In this document: positions 53,514 through 62,511 of the stretch, piece after piece | How the letters are laid out: the number at the start of each line of letters is the position of its first letter | Position numbering within the stretch: position 1 is the stretch's first letter | Source of the DNA: DATFDN01 sp963818885 | GTDB taxonomy: Bacteria; Pseudomonadota; Alphaproteobacteria; Acetobacterales; Acetobacteraceae | Assembly (NCBI GenBank): GCA_963818885.1 | Contig: CAWFTP010000001.1 | Location: 558,001 to 622,000 of the forward strand | Direction: 5' to 3' | Length of the DNA stretch: 64,000 nucleotides | Position numbers and translations under genes: made by a program | The notes under the pieces: model-generated | What the model saw: only the letters and a program-made list of their open reading frames with translations | Told to the model about the DNA's origin: nothing | The model's database searches: none

Positions 53514-54308
53514 TCATTCCTCCGGTGCCGGCGCTCCTTGGCTCGCCGCCCATTGGAGGTGCTGGCCCCCGTCAAGCGCCAGCATCTGGCCCGTCATCGC
53601 CGGCAGGGCAAGCAGGGCGACGACGGCGCGGCCGACCTCCTCGGGCGACGTGCCGTGGCGCAGCGGGACCGAGGCCGCCTGGCGGGCGAATTGCGCCGCG
53701 CTCTGCCGTGGGCTCGGCAGCGCGGGACCAGGACCGATTCCGTTGACGCGGATGCGCGGGGCGAGCGCCAGCGCCATCGACTGCGTCAATGCCCATAGCC
53801 CGGCCTTGGCGACGGTATAGGAGACGAAATGCGGCGTGATCGACCATACCCGCTGGTCGATCATGTTGATCGCCACACCCTCCGCCTCGGGCGGCAGGGC
53901 GCGGGCGAATTCCTGCATCAGGACAAAGGGGGCGCGAAGGTTGACGGCGAGGTGCCGGTCCCAGCCGTCGAGCGTGACGGTGTCCCATTCGTCGCGCTGG
54001 AAGACGCTGGCATTGTTCACCAGCACGCCCACCGGCCCGAGGGCGTCGCGCGCGGCGGCCAGGAGCGGTACCGCCTCCTCCTCGCGCGACAGATCGGCCG
54101 TCAGCACCGCCGCGCGGCGGCGGCCGACGCGGATGGCGGCGGCGTTCGCCTCGGCCGCCCGCGTGCTGGCGTGGCAATGCAGCGCAATGTCGAATCCCGC
54201 CCCGGCGAGCGCCAGCGCGATCGCTCGGCCCAGCCGCTGTGCCGCCCCCGTCACCAGGGCGACACGCGGGATCGCCGCGGAGATGGCGCCCCCGAGGTCG
54301 GTCATCAT
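53514..54308 (-). CDS. Short-chain dehydrogenase/reductase, FolM-like
   Basis: A 264-residue SDR starting at ATG 54308, overlapping the upstream gene stop (ATGA). NAD(P)-binding ALVTGAAQRLGRAIALALA, NNASVFQRD and the active-site pair SYTVAKAGL (Tyr-x3-Lys) are present. INMIDQRVWSITPHFVSYT and IRVNGIGPGPALPSPRQSAA, then MTGQMLALDGGQHLQWA, are the pattern of dihydromonapterin reductase FolM / pteridine-reductase-like SDRs, which act on pterins. The folB/folK genes are not adjacent. The FolM-like label is by sequence pattern only. Confidence 0.85.
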   Translation of the reverse strand: MMTDLGGAISAAIPRVALVTGAAQRLGRAIALALAGAGFDIALHCHASTRAAEANAAAIRVGRRRAAVLTADLSREEEAVPLLAAARDALGPVGVLVNNASVFQRDEWDTVTLDGWDRHLAVNLRAPFVLMQEFARALPPEAEGVAINMIDQRVWSITPHFVSYTVAKAGLWALTQSMALALAPRIRVNGIGPGPALPSPRQSAAQFARQAASVPLRHGTSPEEVGRAVVALLALPAMTGQMLALDGGQHLQWAASQGAPAPEE

Positions 54309-55063
54309 GCCATCGTCAGCCCGCCCGACACACTGACCGTCTGCCCGGTGATGAAGGCGGCGTCGTCGCTCAGCAGGAACGCGATCAGCCCCGGATAGTC
54401 GTCGGGCCTTCCCAACCGGCGCAGCGGGATGGCGCGGGCGAGCGCGTCCTTCAGCTTCTCGCCGCCCGCCATGTCGGCGGTGAACCCCTCGAACAGCGGC
54501 GTCTCCGTGGGTCCCGGGCAGAGGCAGTTCAGCGTCACGCCCTTGCGCGCCATCTCGCGCGCCATCGTCTTGGTGAAGGCGATGATGCCGCCCTTGCAGG
54601 CAGAATAGACCGCCTCCCCGCTGGACCCTACCCGCCCGGCGTCGGAGGCAACGTTGACCACCCGCCCCACGCCTCGCGCGGCCATGCGCGACAGCACGGA
54701 TTTGTGCAGGTTGAGCGGCCCGATCAGGTTGATCGCGATGATGCGCTCCCAGAGCGCGGGTTCGGTGTCGAGGAACACCGCCCCCTTGTCCCAGCCGGCG
54801 ACATTGGCGAGCCCGTCGATCGGGCCGGCATCGGCCTCGAAGGCGGCGACCGCCGCCTCCACGCGGGCGCCATCGGTGATGTCGACCGCATAGGCGCGTG
54901 CCGCGCCGCCCGCGCATTCGGCGGCGACCCGCGCCCCCCCCGGCTCGTCGCGGTCGAACAGGCCGACGACGCAGCCCTCATCCGCCAGGCGCCGGCAGGT
55001 CGCCCGTCCGATGCCGCTCGCCCCGCCGGTGACGATCACGCGCTTGCCCGCCAGTCCCCGCAT
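54305..55063 (-). CDS. Short-chain dehydrogenase/reductase (BadH-like)
   Basis: A 252-residue SDR with ATG 55063 following GGGGAGC. The nucleotide site is VIVTGGASGIGRATCRRLAD, with GLFDRDEPGG after it suggesting NAD use (Asp after the second strand). The active site is SDAGRVGSSGEAVYSACKGG (Ser...Tyr-x3-Lys). The ending ITGQTVSVSGGLTMA is typical of 3-hydroxyacyl- and alicyclic-alcohol dehydrogenases such as BadH. It is coupled to the FolM-like gene. The divergent MaoC gene and nearby crotonase suggest acyl-CoA metabolism. Confidence 0.9.
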   Translation of the reverse strand: MRGLAGKRVIVTGGASGIGRATCRRLADEGCVVGLFDRDEPGGARVAAECAGGAARAYAVDITDGARVEAAVAAFEADAGPIDGLANVAGWDKGAVFLDTEPALWERIIAINLIGPLNLHKSVLSRMAARGVGRVVNVASDAGRVGSSGEAVYSACKGGIIAFTKTMAREMARKGVTLNCLCPGPTETPLFEGFTADMAGGEKLKDALARAIPLRRLGRPDDYPGLIAFLLSDDAAFITGQTVSVSGGLTMA

Positions 55064-55120
55064 CGCTTGCTCCCCGTCGCCCACAGGCTAGGCTACATCG
55101 CCGCAGGCTGGGAATGAACG

Positions 55121-55597
55121 ATGGCGGATGACGGCGAGGTGCTGGGGATCGGCCTCCATTTCGAGGACCTTCCCCTCGGGCGGCGGTTCCGCACGATCGG
55201 CCGCACGTTGACCGAGCCCGACCTGGTGAACTTCATCGGCGTCACGGGCATGACGGAGGTGCTGTTCACCAATATCGAGTTCCTCAAGGAGGAGAGCGAT
55301 ATCAGGCAGCGCGTCGTCCCCGCGGCGATGGTCTATTCGTTCGCCGAGGGCCTGCTGGTGCAGGCGACGATGCAGCACACCGGGTTCGCCTTCCTCCACA
55401 TGGAGCTGAACGTCGAAGGCCCAACCTTCGCCGGCGACACGATCCATGTCGCCTGCGAGGTCATCGAGAGCCGCCGCAGCGCGAGCCGCCCCAACCGCGG
55501 CCTGGTCCGCACCCGCAACCGCGTGGTCAAGCAGGACGGCACCACGGTGCTCACCTACACGCCGCTCCGGATGGTGAAGGCGCGGGGCGGAGAATAG
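55121..55597 (+). CDS. MaoC-like hot-dog dehydratase
   Basis: A 158-residue hot-dog-fold protein of the MaoC/R-specific enoyl-CoA hydratase family. It begins LGIGLHFEDLPLGRRFRTIG and RTLTEPDLVNFIGVTGMTEV, the usual acid-x-F-G-x-x-G region. The central helix is VPAAMVYSFAEGLLVQATM and the strand part is FLHMELNVEGPTFAGDTIHV. It ends KQDGTTVLTYTPLRMVK. It is divergent from the two SDR genes and convergent with the crotonase gene. The catalytic Asp/His pair cannot be assigned with certainty, so the activity may be hydration or a binding role. Confidence 0.85.
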   Translation: MADDGEVLGIGLHFEDLPLGRRFRTIGRTLTEPDLVNFIGVTGMTEVLFTNIEFLKEESDIRQRVVPAAMVYSFAEGLLVQATMQHTGFAFLHMELNVEGPTFAGDTIHVACEVIESRRSASRPNRGLVRTRNRVVKQDGTTVLTYTPLRMVKARGGE

Positions 55598-55600
55598 GCG

Positions 55601-56407
55601 CTAGATCGGCGCGTCCGGAGGGAACGCCGGCCGGCGCTTTTCCAGATGCGCGGCCAAGCCCTCCTTCGCCTCCGGCCCCGTGAACCCGAGGAACTCCAGC
55701 GCGAGCGACGCATCGAAGGTCGGCCCCATCGCGCGCAGCCAGTTGTTGAGCGAATACTTCGTCCAGCGGATCGCGCTCTGCGCGCCGGTGGCGAGCCGGG
55801 TCGCGATCTCCACCGCCTTGGCGTCGAGCTCCGCGTCCTCGACGGCGAGGCTGATCAGCCCGATGCGCTCGGCCTCCGCCCCCAGCACCTGCTCGCACAA
55901 CAGCAGGTAGTATTTCGCCTTCGCCATGCCGCACAGCAGCGGCCAGATGATCGCCGCGTGATCGCCCGCCGCGACGCCGAGCCGTGTATGGCCGTCGATG
56001 ATCCGGCAGTCCTTGGTCGCGATCGACACGTCGGCCAGCACGCCGCAGACCAGCCCGGCGCCGACCGCCACGCCGCGCATCGCGCTCACCACCGGCTTGT
56101 TGCAGTTGATGATGCCGTAGACCATCTCGCGCGCCTCCTTCCAGACGCGCGCGCGGGACTCCGGGTCGGCGATATTCTCGCCGACCATCTTGAAGTCGCC
56201 GCCGGCGGAGAACATCGGGCCGGCGCCGGTGATGATCGCGACATTGACCGAGGAATCGCGGTCCACGTCGCGCCATATGTCGGCGAGCTCGGCGTGCATC
56301 ACCGCATCCGCCGTGTTCATCCGCCCGTTGTCCATGGTGATGCGCAGCACCCGCTCGGCCGGGCGGTCGAACTTCAACCGCGTGTAGCGCGCATACATGT
56401 CGGTCAT
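55601..56407 (-). CDS. Enoyl-CoA hydratase/isomerase family protein (crotonase)
   Basis: A 268-residue crotonase starting at ATG 56407, overlapping the aldo/keto reductase stop (ATGA). The acyl-CoA site has VAIITGAGPMFSAGGDFKMV (oxyanion-hole residues) and NKPVVSAMRGVAVGAGLVCG, then KDCRIIDGHTRLGVAAGDHA. Catalytic-Glu usage is not obvious, so it may be a hydratase, isomerase or other crotonase. It ends with the ALAHLEKR-like AHLEKRRPAFP. It is third in the GST / aldo-keto reductase / crotonase operon. Confidence 0.9.
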   Translation of the reverse strand: MTDMYARYTRLKFDRPAERVLRITMDNGRMNTADAVMHAELADIWRDVDRDSSVNVAIITGAGPMFSAGGDFKMVGENIADPESRARVWKEAREMVYGIINCNKPVVSAMRGVAVGAGLVCGVLADVSIATKDCRIIDGHTRLGVAAGDHAAIIWPLLCGMAKAKYYLLLCEQVLGAEAERIGLISLAVEDAELDAKAVEIATRLATGAQSAIRWTKYSLNNWLRAMGPTFDASLALEFLGFTGPEAKEGLAAHLEKRRPAFPPDAPI

Positions 56408-57345
56408 GCGGGCATCCTGCCCCGCAAGTCACGTAACTGGGCGAGCACGGCTTCCGGCAGCCTCCCCTTGGCGGTGGCGTTCGCGGCGACCTCGAACTGC
56501 TCGGGCGTGGCGATGCCGATCAATGTGGTGCTCATCGCTGGATCGCCGATGGCGAAGCGGATCGCGACCTCAGGCAGCGAGGCCGCGCCGGATGCCTTAG
56601 TCAGGGGATGCAGGGTCCGCGCCCTGGCGAGATCGGCCGCGTAGTCGGGGCCGGAATCGATCGGCTCGGGCGGTGGACTGGCGATCGGGTGTCGCGCCGG
56701 CTCGCCGGACAACGCGCCGCCCGCGAGGACGCGGATGCCGATGGTGCCCATGCCGGCCGCGTGGAGCCGCGCCGCGAGCGGGTTGAGGTTCAGCATGTTG
56801 TAGGCAACCTGCGCGGTGTCGAACGAGCCCGAATCGATCACCGCGTGCAGCGCGTCGGCATCGCCGATCGCGGTAATCCCGATGAAGCGTGTCTTGCCCT
56901 GTTGGCGGAGCATCTCGAACGCCGGCACCACCTGCTCGAGCACCATGCGCGCCGTGAGCGTTCCGCCGGGGCCATCCGTCGTGATCGGATTGTGCAGCTG
57001 GAATAGATCGACCGAGTCGCGACCGAGCCGGCGCAGGCTCGCCTCCATCCCGGCGCGGACCGCGCCCGCGATGTCGGCCTTTTCCTCCGGCCGGAGACGT
57101 ATCTTGGTGCCGAGAAACACGTTGGGCTTCAGCTTCGCGAGAATGCGGCCGATATTGCGCTCGGATTGGCCGTCGCCGTATTGCGGCGCGGTGTCGAAGT
57201 AGTTGACTCCCACTTCCACTGCGCGCGCTACCGCGCGTTCCTGGTCGGCGGGATCACCGCGCACCATCAGCCCGCCGACCGCGCCGCAGCCGAAGCCCAG
57301 CACTGAGACTGTCAGGCCGGTGCGGCCCAGCGTACGTGTCTGCAT
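56404..57345 (-). CDS. Aldo/keto reductase
   Basis: A 313-residue (alpha/beta)8-barrel oxidoreductase starting at ATG 57345, 3 bases after the GST stop. It has the catalytic tetrad: Asp and Tyr in VNYFDTAPQYGDGQSERN, Lys in FLGTKIRLRP and His in DLFQLHNPIT. The NADPH-binding end includes IGDPAMSTTLIGIATPEQFE. It reduces aldehydes or ketones; the substrate is unknown. It is part of a three-gene operon with GST and crotonase genes. Confidence 0.92.
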   Translation of the reverse strand: MQTRTLGRTGLTVSVLGFGCGAVGGLMVRGDPADQERAVARAVEVGVNYFDTAPQYGDGQSERNIGRILAKLKPNVFLGTKIRLRPEEKADIAGAVRAGMEASLRRLGRDSVDLFQLHNPITTDGPGGTLTARMVLEQVVPAFEMLRQQGKTRFIGITAIGDADALHAVIDSGSFDTAQVAYNMLNLNPLAARLHAAGMGTIGIRVLAGGALSGEPARHPIASPPPEPIDSGPDYAADLARARTLHPLTKASGAASLPEVAIRFAIGDPAMSTTLIGIATPEQFEVAANATAKGRLPEAVLAQLRDLRGRMPA

Positions 57346-57348
57346 GGC

Positions 57349-58074
57349 TCAGGCCGCCGGAACCGGACGCGCCCGCTGGTTGTAGAGCAGCTTCGCCCGC
57401 CGCTCCTGCTCCTCCTGCGGCAGCTTGGACGGATCGCCCGAGAGGTCGGCACCGACCGCGAGACCGCGCTGCACCGCCGGCCGCGCGCCGAGCTCCTCGA
57501 ACCAGCGCTTGAAGTGCGGAAACTCGTTGATGTCCTGCCCCTGCCCTTTCCAGTTCACCGTCCACGGATAGGCGATCATGTCGGCGATCGTGTACTCCGA
57601 ACCCGCGAGATAGCTGCTCTTCCACAGCCGCATGTTCAGCACGCCATACAGTCGGTTCGCCTCGTCGCTGAAGCGGCGCACCGCGTAGGACTGATCTCCC
57701 TGCTTGTCGCCGAGGCGCAGGAAGTGGCCGCACTCGCCGAGCTTCGGCCCCTGGTTCGCCATCTGCCACATCACCCATTGGGTCACGGCGTATTTGCCGC
57801 GCGCGTCCTGCGGCCAGAACTTTCCCACCTTTTCCGCGATGTACATCATGATCGCGCCGGATTCGAACACGCTGAGCAGCCCGCCGCCGCCCGTCGGCTC
57901 GTGGTCCACCAGCACTGGCATGCGGTGATTGGGATTGAGCGCCAGGAACTCGTCGGTGAACTGATCACCGCGGCCGATATTCACCGGGACGATCTTGTAG
58001 GGAACGCCGGCCTCCTCCAGCAGGATGGTGACCTTCTTGCCATTCGGGGTCGGCCAGTAGTGCAGGTCCAACAT
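57349..58074 (-). CDS. Glutathione S-transferase family protein, nu-class (YfcG/YghU-like)
   Basis: A 241-residue GST. Start ATG 58074 follows GAGGGGGACACA. The thioredoxin-fold domain begins LDLHYWPTPNGKKVTILLEE; the TPNGKK element is the nu-class feature in which an Asn replaces the usual Tyr/Ser/Cys, giving disulfide-bond reductase activity in YfcG. HRMPVLVDHEP and SVFESGAIMMYIAEKVGKF bind glutathione. The helical domain has YLAGSEYTIADMIAYPWTVN. It is the first gene of the operon and divergent from the dimethylformamidase-like gene. Confidence 0.92.
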   Translation of the reverse strand: MLDLHYWPTPNGKKVTILLEEAGVPYKIVPVNIGRGDQFTDEFLALNPNHRMPVLVDHEPTGGGGLLSVFESGAIMMYIAEKVGKFWPQDARGKYAVTQWVMWQMANQGPKLGECGHFLRLGDKQGDQSYAVRRFSDEANRLYGVLNMRLWKSSYLAGSEYTIADMIAYPWTVNWKGQGQDINEFPHFKRWFEELGARPAVQRGLAVGADLSGDPSKLPQEEQERRAKLLYNQRARPVPAA

Positions 58075-58143
58075 TGTGTCCCCCTCGGTCGAGATGAGGC
58101 GCTCACGATAGACCCGCCCGGCCGACTGGACCACACTCCCGTC

Positions 58144-60283
58144 ATGACCGCGCCGCTGATCGCCTATGTCGACCGCTTCTCCGCCCGCCCCGGCGAGCGG
58201 ATCGAGGTGAAGGTTTCCAGTCAGCTCGACGCGCCCTATCGCGCCGATCTCGTGCGTATCGTGCACGCCGACCCGAACCCGGCGGGACCGGGAATCAAGA
58301 TGCACGAGGGCGCGGCGCCGTTCGCTGGCGAATACAAGTCGCGTTTCCAGGCGGCGCACTCCGGATCATGCGGCGTCGTGACGCTCACGACGCCATTGCA
58401 ACTGCCCCCGCAATCGACGATGTCGGTCCGCGTGCAGCCCTGGCTGCTCAACGGGCGCAAGCAGACGGTGCTCGCGATGAGCGGCGGCCTCACCCTTTCC
58501 GTCACACCGAACGGTGCGACACTGGAAATCGGCGGCGCAACCTGCGCGGTGCAAGCGCCGATGGCCGAGCGTCGCTGGTACGAGCTGCGGGTCGTCCTCG
58601 AGGGCGGCCATGCGCGCCTGCGACAAATCCCGCTACAGCAAGGCTGGGCCATCGGGGACGCGGGCGAGGCGGCGACACAGGGCAGCGTCGGTCCAACCGA
58701 AACCATCGTGTTCGCCGCCGGCTTCACGCCATCGCCAGGACCGCATGACGATCCGTATCGCGCCTTCTTCAACGGAAGGATCGAGGATCCGATGATCCAT
58801 GCCGGCCTCGATCCCTCTGGCGTCGTCATCGCGCATTGGGATTTCAGCGCCGACATTCCGACCCAGCGCCTGACCGATCGCGGCCCGCTCGGGCTGGACG
58901 GGCGGACGCGCAACCTGCCGACACGCGCCGTCCGCGGCTCGCGCTGGAGCCGAGCGGAGATGAACTGGCAGCACCGCCCGCGCGACTATGCCGCCATCCA
59001 CTTCCACGAGGACGATTTATACGATTGCGGCTGGCAGACCGATTTCGCGTTCGAGATTCCCGCCGATATGCCGAGCGGCGTCTATGGCATCCGGCTGCGC
59101 ACGGACGACGCGCAGGACATCGTCCCCGTCTATGTCCTGCCGCCCCGCGGCGCCGCGCGCGCGCCGGTCGCCTTCCTCGCTTCCACCTTCACATACCAAA
59201 TCTACGGCAACCACGCGCGCGGCAACGTCGACGACGAGTACCGCGCCCGCCGCGACGACTGGCGAGCCTATCCACATAATGCGGACGAACATCCGGAGTA
59301 TGGCCACTCTACCTACAACAAGCACGTGGACGGCAGCGGCTTCTGCTATTCCTCGATGCGTCGGCCGTTGCTGACGATGCGCCCGGGCTATCTCACCTTC
59401 CTCGACGGGCGCGGCTCCGGCCTGCGCCATTTCCCGGCCGACACACATTTGACGGACTGGCTAGAGGCGCAGGGGATCGCCTTCGATGTGCTGACCGATC
59501 ACGACCTCGACCGCGAAGGGGTCGAGCTGCTGCGCGACTACCGCGCCGTGCTGACCGGGTCGCACCCGGAGTACCACACGCCGAACACGCTGAACGCGCT
59601 GCAGGACTATGTGAACGGCGGCGGGCGGCTCGCCTACCTCGGCGGCAACGGCTTCTACTGGCGGATCGCCAACAGCGTCGCGGTGCCGGACGTGCTGGAG
59701 GTACGGCGTGCCGAGGGCGGCATCCGCGCCTGGGCCTCCGAGCCGGGCGAGTACTACCACGCGCTCGACGGCGGCTACGGCGGGCTGTGGCGGCGCAACG
59801 GCCGCCCGCCGCAGATGCTCGCGGGAGTCGGCTTCTCCGCACAAGGCTTGTTCGAGGGTTCGTACCTACCGCCGCCTTCCCGCCTCACACGACCCGCGCG
59901 CCGCCTGGGCCTTCGAGGGCGTTCCCGAGGAGATCATCGGCGATTTCGGCCTCTCCGGCGGGGGCGCCGCAGGGTTCGAACTCGATCGCGCCGACAGGAA
60001 CTTGGGCACACCGCCCAACGCGCTGATCCTCGCCCGCTCGGAAAAGCACCGGGCCCATTATGTCGCGGTGCCGGAGGAGCTGCTGTCGCACGTCGCGACC
60101 ATCACCGGTGAGAAGCCCGCCGACCTGATCCGCGCCGAGATCGTCTATTTCGAAACCGCGAACGGCGGCGCCGTCTTCTCCACCGGCTCTATCACCTTCT
60201 GCGGCAGCCTGTCGCACAACAACTACGACAACCCGGTATCACGGATGCTGCTGAACGTCGTGACGCGCTTCGCCGGTGCGTGA
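58144..60283 (+). CDS. N,N-dimethylformamidase large-subunit-like protein, frameshifted once near 59865
   Basis: Removing one C from the pair at 59865-59866 restores SYYRRLPASHDPRAAWAFEG and an end at 60283, a 712-residue protein. It matches the beta (large) subunit of N,N-dimethylformamidase, which hydrolyses formamides: MTAPLIAYVDRFSARPGERI start, LamG-like insert (~100-230, AFFNGRIEDPMIHAGLDPSG), then YAAIHFHEDDLYDCGWQTDF, FLASTFTYQIYGNHARG, HLTDWLEAQGIAFDVLTDHD and GGGRLAYLGGNGFYWRI. The small subunit gene is not present nearby. The actual amide substrate is unknown. Confidence 0.87.
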
Positions 60284-60288
60284 CGACC

Positions 60289-61194
60289 CTACGCCAGCGC
60301 CCGCCCCGTCATCGCCTCCAGCACCCGCAGCGGCGCGGTCTCGGGTGCCGCCATCGCCTCGATGGCCAGATGGAACGTCTGCTCCAGCGCGCAATTCCCG
60401 GACAGCGCGGCGTGCAGCACCTGGTCGGTGAAGCACAGCCACGTGCTGCCGGCGGGGAAATCCACCTCCGCGCGCGGGGCGCTCGCCTGCCACGCGGAAT
60501 CGAGCTTCGCCATGTCATGCAGGCGCAGCATCGCGTTGTCGTACCGGCTGCGCGTGCCCTTGGTCAGCCCCAACCGGTGCATCACCCACGCGCTGCCGGG
60601 CAGCGCCGGGCGCAGGCGCGCAGCGAAACCGCGGGCGAAGGATCCGAAATCCTCGCCCACAAGCCACGCGCGCGGCGAGCCATCCGGGGCGGTGTTGCTG
60701 AACAGGCGCAGGATGCGCCGCCCGTGCAGCGGCCGGGTCGGAAACGCGTCAACGTGCAGCCTGCGGTCGTCGTGGCGCGGGGAGTAGCTGCGCCCCGCGA
60801 TCTCCGTCGGGCGGAAGCTGGTGCGCGCACGCTCCAGCGATCCCGCGTATCCGGGCAGCAGGTCCGCGAGCAGCCGCGCCGCGCCGCGCCCGAACCGGTC
60901 GATCATCGCCGCCAGCCGCGCCGCCTCCTCAGACGGCAGGCCGACATTGCCGATCTCCCCGGTCGCCGGATCGAGGCTGACGTTCTTGCGCGCCCCGCCC
61001 GCCGCCGCGTCAGTCAGGAACACCGCTTCCTCGGGCAAGGTCGTGAACGCAAGCCGAGGCAGGAACAGCACCTTCCCCGCTTCCAGCGCCCGCACCGCCA
61101 ATTCCTGATCCTCCGCCGCGAACGGCCCGCGCCACGCGTCGATGTCCAGCTGCGTCAGCACGTCCTCCGGACGCAGCCGTGCTCCCTCACTCAT
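60289..61194 (-). CDS. Kdo hydroxylase (KdoO) family protein
   Basis: A 301-residue Fe(II)/2-oxoglutarate-type oxygenase of the KdoO family, which hydroxylates 3-deoxy-D-manno-octulosonic acid (Kdo) in lipopolysaccharide in known members. The metal motif HxD is in RRLHVDAFPTRPLHG (~165). RILRLFSNTAPDGSPRAWLV, SAWVMHRLGLTKGTRSRYDN, LRLHDMAKL, GSTWLCFTDQVLHAALSG (distal His) and LEQTFHLAI are all typical. Start ATG 61194 lies inside the end of the phosphatase gene. It modifies the outer membrane lipid if the family role holds. Confidence 0.87.
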   Translation of the reverse strand: MSEGARLRPEDVLTQLDIDAWRGPFAAEDQELAVRALEAGKVLFLPRLAFTTLPEEAVFLTDAAAGGARKNVSLDPATGEIGNVGLPSEEAARLAAMIDRFGRGAARLLADLLPGYAGSLERARTSFRPTEIAGRSYSPRHDDRRLHVDAFPTRPLHGRRILRLFSNTAPDGSPRAWLVGEDFGSFARGFAARLRPALPGSAWVMHRLGLTKGTRSRYDNAMLRLHDMAKLDSAWQASAPRAEVDFPAGSTWLCFTDQVLHAALSGNCALEQTFHLAIEAMAAPETAPLRVLEAMTGRALA

Positions 61195-61876
61195 GGGCCA
61201 GCACCCTGTCGTTGATGAAGCTCGCCAGGCCATGCGCCTTGAAATTCCGCCGCAGCGTGTCCTCGTCATAGTCCTCCCGCACCCAGTCGAGGAACGGCTT
61301 TCGCCTTTCGCCCTCGCGCTGATAGAGCAGGAAGAACGCATCCAATATGCCGGTGCGCGACCGGCGGACATGGCCGTAGCGCAGCGAGAGCTGGCGCATC
61401 GCGTCCCGCGCCGTGCCGCCCTCGAACAGCACGAACAGCCCGGCCGCGAGGCCGGCGCGGTCGGCGCCCGACTTGCAATGGATCAGCGCGGGCATGCGCA
61501 TCCGCTGGGTGATCGCGTGCAGCCGCAGGATGCGGTCGCGGTGCGGCGCCCCGCGGCTCTCGAATGCCATGTCGATGAAGTCGAGCCCCAGCCGCGCCGC
61601 CATGTCGCGCGACAGCGCGTCCGAGCCGTTGCGCGTCACGCCGCGCAAGTTGATCAACGTCCTGATCCCGTAGCGCCGGGTGAGACGAGCGAGCCGTCCG
61701 GGCGTCGGATGGCTCGCGCGATACAGCCGGCCCGGCGCGACCACGCCGACATTGCCATACGCCAGCCGAAACACCGCGTGGTCGACGAACAGGGCATCGA
61801 CCCAGGCGAGCGCCCGGCCCTTAGCGCTGGCGAGGTCGCCGCGGAAGATCGTGTCCATCGCCGCCGCTTTGAGCAT
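61187..61876 (-). CDS. Protein tyrosine phosphatase-like (dual-specificity type) protein
   Basis: A 229-residue phosphatase-like protein starting at ATG 61876 and overlapping the PaiB stop (TGATG); ATG 61858 is also possible. The Cys-x5-Arg catalytic loop is in LIHCKSGADRAGLAAGLF (~145), with Cys and Arg both present. Before it RYGIRTLINLRGVTRNGSDA is the DSP-type region. The N-terminal part (LYRASHPTPGRLARL) and the ending (RRNFKAHGLASFIND) match a bacterial group. Coupled with the KdoO gene; the target could be a protein or a phosphorylated lipid/sugar. Confidence 0.87.
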   Translation of the reverse strand: MLKAAAMDTIFRGDLASAKGRALAWVDALFVDHAVFRLAYGNVGVVAPGRLYRASHPTPGRLARLTRRYGIRTLINLRGVTRNGSDALSRDMAARLGLDFIDMAFESRGAPHRDRILRLHAITQRMRMPALIHCKSGADRAGLAAGLFVLFEGGTARDAMRQLSLRYGHVRRSRTGILDAFFLLYQREGERRKPFLDWVREDYDEDTLRRNFKAHGLASFINDRVLAHE

Positions 61877-62502
61877 CACCCGGACCGGGTGGCAACCAGC
61901 GCGGCGATGTCCTCCCGCCCCTCCGCCGTCAGCCCGGCGACGACGCCTTCGCGGTCGGCCTGCGGCCGGTTCTGGCTCATCTTCCACTTGCCCTGCAGGC
62001 GCGTGATCGGAAACTCGAAGCCGACGATGCCGCGCAGCATGCCGGCGACGAAGTCGGCCGGCGCGTCGCTCACTGCCCAGCGCTCGGCGCGGTCGCGCTC
62101 GTGGCGCTCGGTCAGCCGGGTCACGATTTCCAGCAAACGGTCGGGATCGTGGAAGAAGCGGATCGGCCCGTAGGCGTGGATCGCGACATAGTTCCAGGTC
62201 GGCACGACCTTGCCCGTCTGGCGCTTGGTCTCGTACCAGCCGGGCGTCACGTACGCGTCCGGTCCGTGGAAGATCGCCAGCGCCTCCACATCGGCAACGC
62301 TGCGGCTCGCTTGCGGGTTCGGGCTCGCGAGGTGTCCCACCAACGTCCCGTACGGCGCAGGCTCGGGGTCGAGCAGCAGCGGCGCATGGCTCGCGATCAG
62401 CCCTTCATCGGTCATCGTGACCAGCGTGGCGAGGCCGGACTCGCGGATCGCCGCGTGCAAGACCTCGATCCGCTCCTCCTTGAACGCGGGAGGCATATAC
62501 AT
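61876..62502 (-). CDS. FMN-binding negative regulator, PaiB family
   Basis: A 208-residue PaiB-like protein starting at ATG 62502, 9 bases after the hydrolase gene. The family motifs are present: MYMPPAFKEERIEVLHAAIR, GLATLVTMTDEGLIASHAPL, VVPTWNYVAIHAYGPIRFF and ITRLQGKWKMSQNRPQADRE. PaiB in Bacillus represses sporulation and protease genes and has an FMN-binding split-barrel fold. The role in this bacterium is unknown. Its stop overlaps the start of the phosphatase. Confidence 0.92.
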   Translation of the reverse strand: MYMPPAFKEERIEVLHAAIRESGLATLVTMTDEGLIASHAPLLLDPEPAPYGTLVGHLASPNPQASRSVADVEALAIFHGPDAYVTPGWYETKRQTGKVVPTWNYVAIHAYGPIRFFHDPDRLLEIVTRLTERHERDRAERWAVSDAPADFVAGMLRGIVGFEFPITRLQGKWKMSQNRPQADREGVVAGLTAEGREDIAALVATRSG

Positions 62503-62511
62503 GGGTGATTC

